This document shows positions 54,693 to 64,000 of a stretch of DNA of 64,000 nucleotides, piece after piece. Source of the DNA: Strigamia acuminata (lineage: Eukaryota; Arthropoda; Chilopoda; Geophilomorpha; Linotaeniidae); assembly GCA_949358305.1 (NCBI GenBank), contig OX442314.1, forward strand, positions 18,903,060-18,967,059. The letters are read 5' to 3'. The notes under the pieces are model-generated. The model had not been told where the DNA came from. It did no database searches and worked only from the letters and a program-made list of their open reading frames with translations. A program made the position numbers and the translations under genes. Numbering within the stretch: the stretch's first letter is position 1; each line of letters opens with the position of its first letter.

Positions 54693-55010
54693 TGTGAAAT
54701 CTCGCAATTTAAAAGAAGCTATTTTTGCTAAAAAACTGATTGAAATTCTAACTTAACTGGAATTTTTCTGAAGACAAAATAAAACCATGCTTTTAACATA
54801 AAGACAAGATTTATTGTAACAATATTTGGGGTTTACATTTGGAAAAACAGGAACAAAGGTCAAACATGATAATTTATGACGAATAACTGGACTTCCGTAC
54901 GCGCGTCATACAATCTCGCACAAGAAAGCACCGCCTGGATGATGGCTTCACTGCACGACACCGAACATGAACGCGCGACCCCAAACATCTAAAACTCGTC
55001 AGTTTTCACA
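54693..55010 (-). repeat. BEL/Pao 5' LTR
   Basis: Identical to the 3' LTR by visual comparison over the full 318 bp. Confidence 0.95.
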
Positions 55011-55015
55011 ATATA

Positions 55016-56758
55016 TGTATTCAGATGCAGTTATGCAATTAGGTGCTTTTATGTGAAGTTAACGACTACTTTACAATTTAAACCTGAGTAATGCGTGTGG
55101 GTATGTGTATATTTTGTAAGAAATTGCAAAATATACAATTTTATTTCAATGTAGAATTTTTTTTACCTTTAGTAAATTCATTTTCTTTATTTACAACCAC
55201 AGTTAAAGGTGAAGCAATTTCACAATTTCCGTGTGCAAAAAATGAGTTTTAAATGGGAGATTTTCATATCAATTTTGGTTACATAAGAACTTGTATTATG
55301 ACGAGGGAGCCATATCCCATATGGCACAATTTATCAGTAAGCACTTCTCACTCGAGTCACGCATATCTGTTTATGAGTTAAGCTAAGACAAGTGGCAGTC
55401 AGTTTGGCACGGTGAACTAATAACCCTTTTATTATATTGGTTTATCAATAAAATGCTGACAGCAACAAGAACCAGTCAATCAAAAATAACAGCAATAATT
55501 CGAAAAAAGTTTTTTAAAAAAAATTTATTAAATGAATATTTTAACACTTTCTTTGCTAACCCCGTTTCGTCGTTCTCTTTAAAGATTTATTATTTTTCGT
55601 CTAGGAAAATAAAAACTAACACTAAATCAATTTTATGTTACCTAAATACGTCAAATACTTTTAAATTCGTGCACGTGTCACACGAATGACACGATGCCTT
55701 TCATTTATGGATTAGCACGTCTAGAGATTAAGGTGAGCATTAAAACGTGGCATTAAGTCTGCGCAAAATTAGTGTTAATATATGCAGATTTTCAATTTGG
55801 CAAGACGTCGCCAGCTAAAGTTTAGCGGCTAATGGTAAAAGGAGTCCAGGGGCGAGCAGAATATCAAATTTTTACTGATAAACTTATCAAATGTCGCATT
55901 TTAAATGTGTTAGTGTAGAAAATTGCGTTGTGTAACTTGTTCGGTTGTGATGGATCTGCTCGAGTATTTACTTCTGCCGTTGTTATAATTACTTTTTAAC
56001 AATTTTTCTGAGAATGTTTATGAGAGTATATTAAAGCTGGTTGTATGGATAACATTGAATCAATTAGAATCGTTGCTTGGGTACTGGTAATTGCTTAGAA
56101 CCGTGTAATTAAATGACTCACGTGTAGGTTTTATGACGCTGCACGAATAATAATAATATCAGGTTATTGGGTGAACAATTGATATATTGTACGCATGAAG
56201 TAAAGACCCACATCTTTATCAACCGCATTAGGTTTATTTATAGCGTGTCATGTGCGTTGGATTTCAGTTAAATATCCATTATGAATAACTAGTTAAATAT
56301 AGAATTACATTGAAATCGAATTTAAAATACAATTAAGGTACAAATTTAGCAGAAACTTGTAAAAAGTTTGCAACTTCGTCGCATCTGTGGGTTCTCGTAG
56401 TTCAAACTTAAATCTTCAATAGGATTTCTTCCTGATCCTATTTTTAATGGAAATGGGTCCAGTTTTAAAGACAAAGCATACATATTCTTTGTTTTTGTTG
56501 GAGAAGACTTTATACCCGCAATTAAAATTTGTTTACGTTTATTGAATTTCAGTGACGAGTAATTAAAAATTGCTATTTTCTTAACGAGGTTTAATTGAAA
56601 ATATGTTAGGTGACTTCTTTTATTAGTTTAATTTAAATGCCACTTATCTCCAATCTATAGTTTAGTGATATGCCTCAAAGTAATAAACCTTGACAAGTTC
56701 TTCATCGTGTTGAACAAATTATGTTTATATCTCGAATCGCTTAATTAATCCACACTTG
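55016..56758. other. Intergenic, upstream of orcokinin
   Basis: The first bases are the displaced upstream flank of the Kazal gene. No gene is supportable; the 78-residue open frame at 55453 is AT-rich chance sequence. Confidence 0.45.
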
Positions 56759-56843
56759 TGACGTCATTATTGGCCAACGCCGGCTAACAAGGTGGAAGAG
56801 AACACGTGACAAGGCAATAAACACAGGTCCGAGAGTATAAAAA
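56759..56843 (+). promoter_or_regulatory. Orcokinin core promoter with CRE
   Basis: Consensus CRE TGACGTCA (56759-56766), a reverse CCAAT box (ATTGG, 56768-56772) and TATAAAAA (56836-56843) are followed by the ATG at 56915. The start of transcription is expected near 56865. Confidence 0.7.
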
Positions 56844-56914
56844 GGCACCTGCAAATTTCTTGATGAGAGCCACTAGCTGCTACTATATTCATAGTGTGAA
56901 CATCTTAACGGATC

Positions 56915-59900
56915 ATGTCAACTTTGAATCTATTTATTGCTGTTTGTGTCTTGTGTTGTTTTTCATCAATTTGGGGCAATTCAGAAGCACAGGTTAGTAT
57001 TTAATATTTGTTTGCTTATTATTCTGTTTTGGAAAAAAAAAATATTACGCAAAGTTTTGCAAACATCCATTTATAATATATCGTTTGTAAACGAATAATC
57101 AAAAGTTAAATACTTTTTCTGTAATAATTGTTTGCGTAAGTTTTTAATAACAAAAAAAGAAAATTAAAATGTTAGTTTAATTGAGAACTTTATCTGAAGA
57201 TGTCTAAATAACTACTGGTATCTATTAATTATTAAGATACAGATAAAATAAATTAAACGTACCGGTAATGCTGATTGAAAAATAAAAAATTTACGATGAT
57301 ATATATTAAAGGTGGGTTGCATGGCATTATTGAAAGTAATATATGTTTTAGAAAAATTGTTGATATAAATTATTTTCAATGCATGAACTTAATGTTAGCA
57401 GAGAATTTAATGGTCTATATTTCCACCATTTCGTTTTTCAACCAGAAATTTGGAAGTCAAGAGTATAGACCATTAAATTCTTTTCTAAAAATTCTTGATA
57501 GATTCGAAACTCTAGCCGCATATTGTTTATATTTTTTAAATAAAATTGTACATGTTAAATTTAATTCTTTTTAAATGATCACGTGTAATTTCTATCTACA
57601 ATTCTCGGTGGTAAAGAATAGGAAATTTATATGCGTAAAGTCACTCATTAGTATATGTTAAAATTGAATTTTGTAAAGTCTTTATTTTTATATTTACTTG
57701 TACTGTATTATTCTTTATAAAATCACAGTTACTATAACGATGAGACATATGGAAAATACAGTGTGACGAAATTACAATTTGCTTAATGCTTAATTCGGTT
57801 TTATTAAACCATTTCTTTAATGCTGCCTTCATTATTAACAAGGTAAAGACAGGAAATGGAGCAATCTGCATGGGGGTTACATTAATTAGCTTTCACCACC
57901 ATACAGGCCAGTTTATTGTCCTATAAACAGGCCTTGGTCAACATCACAATAAGGCATTCGTTTATGAATCCAGTGTAATTATGAATACTCAGGAAATTGT
58001 GTGTACTTTGCCGTCGCGACTTTGTTTTACTTACAAACTCCTTCAAAAGGCTTCATTGCAACATGTTTTCCAATTTTTGTTTACTTGATTACAAATACAG
58101 GTAAATATCAAAATAAAAATAAGTTTCTAACTGTTCTCAGGAAACTTTTTTAAAACGTTTTTCTTGCTGTTTATGTCCGTTCTATTCTAGCATTTTTTTT
58201 TTTTCTTTTTTTTTTCGCTAAAAAAAGTCTGGTTTAATCCATATTGAGTGAAATGTTTGAACATTATTTTTTTTTGTTGCATATCATTTACTTTTTTTTT
58301 AAATGTTTTAGGATGGAAATTATGAAAAATTAATTGAGAATGGCAACTTACAAAGAATAGATCCTATGGCTGGAGTAACTCTTGGCGAAGCAAGCGAACG
58401 AAGTTTGTCCGATAACTATCTTCCATTAGGTAAGAAGTTTAGATTAATTCATTTTTATGAGAAACCTTTTTTTAGCTTTAATTGTTGTCGTTTTTATTTT
58501 TTACATTTTATTTTGTTTTACCTAATTTTTATATAGCTGACACATTTGACAGTTTTGACAAATTTCTTCGAAGTTTTGACAACATTGGTAAATAATACAA
58601 TAATTTGATTCGATACAAAAGGGACATAAATACGTAGGTTTGCACAAATTAGAATAAAGTTTGATAGGAAGTCAAATATAAAGTTAAAATTTTGATAATT
58701 TAAAGGTCATAGGAAGAGAAATGAAAGATTTCTCTAATCTCTTTACGTGCTTGATTGTTGTCGATGACTATAAATAACCCCACCTAGTGACACTATTTAT
58801 AAACTTTTGAAAATCGTAATGGCGGAACAATTACTGCTAGGTTTGAAGTTTTACAGTACTTTTAAACAATATCCCGTAAGTTAAACAGTTAAAAATGTTG
58901 CATTCCGGTAACATTTTTTAAGGTTATTTTAAAGAGTTCAGAGAAATTTTTTATTTCTCTTTCTATGACCTTTAAAACATTTACTCAAGATGGAATTCAA
59001 TTATTAGTTTAAAATTCTTCATTAAGTTATGATTGCAGACGCATAACTTTAGTCTTTACTCTTTTCATCTTTCCTCTCCAGCGATGAAAAAATTCTAACG
59101 ACCAGAAGGCTTTATGGCTTCTGTTCAAGTTAACAGTCAACAAGTGGTTGTTCTTGTCCAGCTGATAAACTTAATATTTTTGTACAAAAAAAGTTCTGCA
59201 CTTTTGCTAGTTATTCAATAATACTACCCTAAGAAAAAAATGATACTATTATTTCTCAAAATGTTCGCTTTAGTAACATCTTTTATGTAAAATAGTTTTA
59301 CCCCTTTGATGGAAAAGTAACTTTTTGTCACTTTATGCATTACTGGGAAAGCGGGCAAGTTGCTCCTACGAGTAGATAGGAATTGTTTTATTTTAATGTT
59401 ATATGTTTTACTCTATATGTTCTATTTTAATGTTATAAAATATCTAATTTAAACATTTGTGTAGGTGGAAGTGGGTTGATCAAAAAAAGTTTTGATAACA
59501 TTGGCGGATCAGGATTAATCAAAAAAAGTTTTGATAACATTGGCGGATCAGGATTAATCAAAAAAAGTTTTGATAACATTGGCGGATCTGGATTGATTAA
59601 GAAAAGTTTTGATAATATCGGCGGATCTGGATTGATCAAAAAAAGTTTTGATAATATCGGCGGATCTGGATTGATTAAGAAAAGTTTTGATAACATCGGC
59701 GGATCAGGATTGATCAAAAAAAGTTTTGATAATATCGGCGGATCAGGATTGATTAAGAAAAGTTTTGATAATATTGGTGGTTCAGGACTAATAAAGAAAA
59801 GTTATGAGACCATCGATCGGCAGGATTGAGTAAAGCGAGGTAGCATTATACACACACATAAACGGTAATTATACATAATACATTTTTTTTTTAATAATGT

Positions 59901-60034
59901 ATATTAAATTTGTTTTTCATATTAGATGCTAAAACGAAGTGATCCAATTTTGACATACAAAATTACAACATTAAATATATTGCAGTTTCACAACCACTCT
60001 CCAAAATTATTGAGCGAGACAATAATCACATAGT

Positions 60035-60073
<39 letters not shown>

Positions 60074-61111
60074 TTGTTTCTGAATCGTTTTTAATTTGAT
60101 TTATTTATAATTTGCAATTTATTCTAATAAAACATTTGCTTTTATTTGTTTACCGTATTTATTTCATAATTGTTTTATTTCTAAGAGGGATAATTTTATA
60201 ATTTTAATATTTAGTTGCATTTTAGCTTTTTTTATTTCGCAGAATAATATTAAAACTTTTCATCTTGCAGATGATACACTTTTAAATCAACTTTATCCTG
60301 GCCACATATTGATGAATAAAATGATAAGAAGAAAGGTAAGCTGTTTCGTAGTGACATCTGTTGAGTCATATCTGTTTCACCATTTTGGCGAATCGATTTT
60401 TCAGTGTTAGTCTCTCAGGGCAAGTTAAAAAAAAAAAATTAGGAAAAATCCGTAACGATAAAATGTGGCCATGTTTTTTAATATTGACTTCTCACTATTT
60501 ATTACCATTAACACTTTTTTTTCGTAAAATTATCATCGTTTAGAAAATGTAAGAAGAAAATACATTTTTTTTGTTGAAACCATTTGTTACCATTTGTGGA
60601 CGTGAAAATTGTTAATGATAATTAATAGGTCAATATTTTAAATGCTCTTATGTCTTGACAAAAATTTCTACATCGAGCAATTCAAACTAAAGAAAAAAAA
60701 TCAGTGTTTATATTAGATTTACCGATTTTGGAATGATGGTCAAACTTACATTTTATTATTTTAAATAAGCTTTTTTTTGGGAGTTTGGTATTTTCATTTT
60801 TAGAAGTCTTAAATGACTATATACAGATAAAGTTCGATTTAAAAGAAGGCAAAATCTTTTTAACAGACTCTTTTTTTATTTTATAGGTTTCTCCTTCCTA
60901 TTTCAAATCAATGGATTCTTTAAGCGGAATAACATTCGGTAAAAAAAAGAGATACGACTCTCTGTCCGGAATGTCGTTCGGTGAAGACAAAAGGTTAGAT
61001 TCATTAAGTGGACTAACCTTTGGATCACCAATGCGCAGAAGATCTGTTAAATCCACGTACCATACAGGAAGTGAAAACAGATATGTTAATACTAATAAGT
61101 TTCATTACTAA
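56915..61111 (+). CDS. orcokinin: Orcokinin precursor gene with two alternative peptide exons
   Basis: Exon 1 (56915-56992) encodes signal peptide MSTLNLFIAVCVLCCFSSIW. Exon 2 (58312-58429) ends in phase 1 and contains DPMAGVTLGEASER. Exons 3 (58537-58587) and 4 (59465-59829) encode SFDNIGGSGLI nine times, separated by KK, then SYETIDRQD and stop. SFDNIGGSG aligns with the NFDEIDRSG signature of orcokinin A, and YETIDR keeps it best. Exons 5 (60271-60335, phase-1 entry) and 6 (60887-61111) encode MDSLSGITFG, YDSLSGMSFG and LDSLSGLTFG separated by KKKR, EDKR and RRR, resembling orcokinin-B-type peptides. Exon 2 can splice in frame to exon 3 or exon 5, and exon 4 has its own stop. Two transcripts with a shared leader, as in insect orcokinin genes, are therefore predicted. 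Signals at 60126 and 61229 fit separate 3' ends. Confidence 0.85.
59465..59810 (+). repeat. 39-bp coding tandem repeat of orcokinin exon 4
   Basis: Each unit encodes IKKSFDNIGGSGL. Eight units differ mostly by synonymous changes (ATT/ATC, GAT/GAC-type, AAA/AAG) in a patchwork pattern typical of gene-conversion-like homogenisation. Confidence 0.95.
60033..60075. repeat. (TTTA)n microsatellite in an orcokinin intron
   Basis: About ten tandem TTTA units. Confidence 0.95.
60126..60131 (+). terminator. Polyadenylation signal for the SFDNIGG isoform
   Basis: AATAAA lies about 300 bp after the exon 4 stop and before exon 5. Confidence 0.5.
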
Positions 61112-61228
61112 AAATATACTTTTAATAGCAGTAGAACAATGTACAGAATCCTATCACTTTGCAATGCTCATACGAAAAAAAAAAGGATTAATTTATTAGT
61201 ACAATCATTAATGTAATGCAAAACTATC

Positions 61229-61234
61229 AATAAA
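61229..61234 (+). terminator. Polyadenylation signal for the DSLSG isoform
   Basis: AATAAA lies 118 bp after the exon 6 stop. Confidence 0.6.
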
Positions 61235-61963
61235 TATATTGAGACACAAAGTTAATACCTGCAATGCTATTACTCAAACCCAAGTTCTCACCATTGAAAA
61301 ACAGACAACAAAAAACGAATTTTCTAGATTGATTTGCAATCAATCTGTTGCCACTGCAATTGTGTTTACAAGAACTATAAACTTCCTCCTACATCTCAGC
61401 CAGCCAAGTGATGTGATCCCCTGCTGTTCATTTCTGGAATTTCGTTGCTCTTTTACTTACAGTTAATCTAAAACAACCTCATTTGTAAACAAAGCAAGGA
61501 AACTGAATATAATCAGGAGAGCTTATATTAACTCACGAAAGCTAATACGAATTACTTCGATGTAAGAAAAATGGTTATAAATGTAGGTATAAATAAGCAT
61601 AAGCATAACCGTAACCATAAGGTATGATTACTTTTCTTGGAGTAAGTAATTAAAATATAATTATGTTTGAATTGCGTCTTGTTATTGTGTAAATGCAACT
61701 GTACCTTGCCGAGGAAAGAAATGTAGACCCAACTTAACCTTTATCTCTTGAAAACAAAGAATGTCTTGTAACTTAGGTAAGTAAAACAATGAAATACAAT
61801 TGGTAGCAGAAAATTAAACACGATTCACCTAGCTAAATCTTTGGAAAGAAAGGTTAATTCGGAGTCTGCGCACTGGCCCAGGAGAGAATTTGTCTGAGCA
61901 TTGTGCGTGGGAGGAGACGTGTAGGAGGGCAAAAAGTACACTATATGAGATTTTTTTTCGGTG
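61235..61963. other. Intergenic
   Basis: No gene seen; AAGCATAAGCATAACCGTAA-type short repeats lie near 61595-61620. Confidence 0.4.
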
Positions 61964-62041
61964 TATTTAAAGCTTCATGCCTGGGTGAGAGAAACCCATG
62001 GTCTGCAGAACAGTCCAGGTGCAGAATCAAAGAGCTAATAG
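61964..62041 (+). promoter_or_regulatory. TATA box and non-coding first exon of the 62.8-kb gene
   Basis: TATTTAAA at 61964-61971 is followed by about 70 bp and a strong donor TAG-GTAAGT at 62042. The acceptor TTCAAAG lies directly before the ATG at 62777. The arrangement resembles that of AstCCC. Confidence 0.5.
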
Positions 62042-62776
62042 GTAAGTGCAATTTTATCAATTTAGAATCTCAATTTATGACATCTTTAAAACGAGTATAA
62101 CGTGGTGCAGGTCTGTAGTTTATAACAATTATTTAAGAATTACGAATAATTTTAAACAAATTTTAATTAGAAATTTTAATGGTTTTTAATTAGATTGGAT
62201 TTGAGTTGAGGGATAAAAGATAAAGCAGTTCTAGATATATCCGCACTAAAGGCATTTGAAGGATAAAACCAAATAGACCACTAGTAAAATCTATTTTGAT
62301 TTGTCATAATCGTAAAAGTTGATTTGTCGTTTAATCACAGCAGGCAGGAGCCAGCAATAGTAACATGAACGTAATTAGTAAGGGCTCAATGCGTCTCCGG
62401 ATAGCAATGAACTATAGAAGGAAGTTGAAATGTGTCAATTGTAATGTATATTTATATTTAATAATCTCCATTTACCAATTTAATTCATTTGCCTAGTGAA
62501 TTGTGCAATTTTTCTATTTTTTTTTATTAAATAAAAATCGTATGTACATTTTTATGAGAGTGAAATATATCAGTTTGTATACAATTCTATTTCATAAGTG
62601 TTGTTTACTTTATTTGACAAAATGTCAAGTAAAGTTGTATGGCTTTCATTCAATTATTGGTTGCGGTTAACCGTTATTAATATATTTCAAATTTGTTTTT
62701 TTCATGTGATAAATTACGTATTGACTGACGTACCTATGTGGGCAAAGAATTAATTGGTTGATTTTTTGTTCAAAGG

Positions 62777-63981
62777 ATGTTTTTTCATCATTCTAAGAGA
62801 GTGTTGAATCTACTACTCGTATTTATAATAAGTACAACAATAGCTGAAAAGTCTTCAAGATATCGTCGTACGTTTCTCGGAGAAGATACTAAATTAGATG
62901 TTTTGTCACTTGGACAAAGTTGCACAATTCGCAGTATTGCATCAATGGTCAGTGTAAAAGAATTGAGCATTATAGTTAAAATGATGGCCAACGAAAAAAA
63001 TGCTTCACCTACTGAAATTGTTAAAGAATTGGAAATGAAATTGCAACAACGCCGTCCATTACCAGTAAGTACAAAAAAGGCTTACACCTAACACCCATTG
63101 TGAATTCGCATAACAAAACACACTGTCGGGCTTAGTTTAACCTATTTATAGACACATCACAGATTTTACCTTTTGAAGTAACTGTATAAACCAACTAAAT
63201 TCAAAAATATGTTTCAGTCGTGTTTAAACCTGAGTTTTCTATTTACTGTACGAATTTACAATTGTTTCTTAATTATTTCTGATATTTTAAAATTGGGTTG
63301 ATTATTTTATTTGATTGTTGATTTTATACTTATTTACTGTTTTATTACACTTTAACTTAGCCACATTTTCAACTTCCACGGTCCAATCAGTCTACAATTG
63401 CTTCCTTGACTCAAGCATCTTCTGTTGTTAAAAAGAACAACACATTTGATGAAATTTGGAAACTCATACATTCCTCTGGCCCAAGACCAAGACCCCCAAT
63501 TAAGTCAATTCCACCAGTAATAATTTGCAACATTAAAAAGAAAACTTTTCTTCATCACTAACAATTTTATTTTAGCCTGATGCAAGTGTATCAATATTCA
63601 AAGGAAATACTTTCAATCCAATTAAACCACCAATATTCTTCTCCGTGACCCCAATGATGAATGTTTTTGATGCACTGCACCAATTATCTCGACAAAATCG
63701 CAATCCTGTTTTGGTAAAAATTAAAGAATCGCCATTGGGACATTGCTTGACTATTGATAAAATTGAAGACTACCAGCAAAATTCTCAATTTTATTGGGAT
63801 ATTCTTATAATGGATAGAGAAAACACGGTACATTTAGATTTTTACGAAAATAAATCCTACTTGAATTAATTATTGTATTGCTTTACAGTTGATGAAACAT
63901 GGTCAGTGTATTCCTAGCCCAGAAGAATTCTCTGTTCTGCCTGGAACTCGAATTTATTTAGTATACACGCGTAGAATGTAA
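62777..63981 (+). CDS. Secreted protein with transcobalamin-like C-terminal domain (DUF4430)
   Basis: Four coding exons (62777-63064, 63361-63516, 63576-63827, 63889-63981), all joined in phase 0, give 262 residues. The N-terminus MFFHHSKRVLNLLLVFIIST is a signal peptide, followed by a basic RYRR. A central segment is Ser/Pro-rich. The C-terminal 110 residues (VFDALHQLSRQNRNP, LGHCLTIDKIEDY, FYWDILI, LPGTRIYLVYTRR) follow the pattern of DUF4430, the beta-grasp domain at the C-terminus of transcobalamin and intrinsic-factor proteins. The alpha-barrel cobalamin domain of those proteins is absent, so cobalamin binding is not implied. Some bacterial and arthropod proteins have this domain alone. 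The last exon ends close to the window edge, and a donor-like GTAAGC overlaps the stop, so a longer isoform is possible. Confidence 0.65.
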
Positions 63982-64000
63982 GCAAGTTATTAGAATATGG

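Larger units (their letters stand above)
49090..55010 (-). mobile_element. Complete BEL/Pao LTR retrotransposon, minus orientation
   Basis: 5.9-kb element with two 318-bp LTRs (49090-49407 and 54693-55010) that I find identical by eye. It is flanked by the 5-bp duplication ATATA (49085-49089 and 55011-55015), with one uninterrupted gag-pol frame. All features of an autonomous element are present and the age is close to zero. In minus orientation the 5' LTR is at 54693-55010. Confidence 0.95.

Noticed and set aside
1-64000. tRNA or rRNA genes
   Set aside because: I looked for T-loop GGTTCRANYCC with paired stems and found only the tRNA-Phe and tRNA-Met 3' end complements that serve as retroelement primer sites.

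Overview
The window comes from an AT-rich arthropod nuclear genome. The evidence is spliced genes with short GT-AG introns, TATA-type core promoters, AATAAA signals, abundant transposon debris and, decisively, neuropeptide precursors found only in arthropods. It contains all three allatostatin C paralogues (AstC, AstCC and AstCCC) within about 32 kb, and an orcokinin gene 23 kb further on. I cannot name the species. A non-insect arthropod such as a myriapod, chelicerate or crustacean is an inference only. Exon models below were built by hand from splice signals and reading-frame phase.

Layout. 1-4.5 kb: last exon of AstC (1985-2146) among three foldback or MITE-like elements. 4.5-19.6 kb: a block of lineage-specific secreted low-complexity protein genes. 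These are a Lys/Gly gene with alternative exons, a His/Gln-rich exon, a Ser/Ala-rich exon, a Ser/His-rich gene, and three tandem paralogues rich in Pro, Tyr and Gln. Several share an APTFGN-like motif. A degraded DIRS-like retroelement separates the first two tandem copies. 20.2-23.4 kb: AstCC on the minus strand. 24.1 kb: a small orphan gene. 25.4-27.2 kb: a broken copia element. 28.8-33.8 kb: AstCCC with its TATA box and non-coding first exon. 34-43 kb: mostly empty, with two MITE families. 43.2-43.9 kb: an unrecognised neuropeptide-like precursor. 45-47.8 kb: two copies of a Helentron-associated-like element. 48.0-49.0 kb: a Kazal-type inhibitor gene (minus). 49.1-55.0 kb: an apparently intact, very young BEL/Pao retrotransposon inserted just upstream of the Kazal TATA box. 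56.8-61.2 kb: orcokinin. 62.0-64.0 kb: a secreted protein with a transcobalamin-like C-terminal domain (DUF4430).

How the genes fit together. AstC, AstCC and AstCCC share one plan: a signal-peptide exon ending in phase 0, then a long intron, then a single exon with the cyclic peptide at its C-terminus. This supports origin by local triplication. Orcokinin appears to make two peptide classes by alternative splicing from a shared phase-1 donor. The neuropeptide promoters carry CRE-like sites. The low-complexity family between AstC and AstCC is the best candidate for something undescribed. Its members look like a secretory product set (glue, silk, cuticle or gland secretion), but nothing in the sequence fixes the function.
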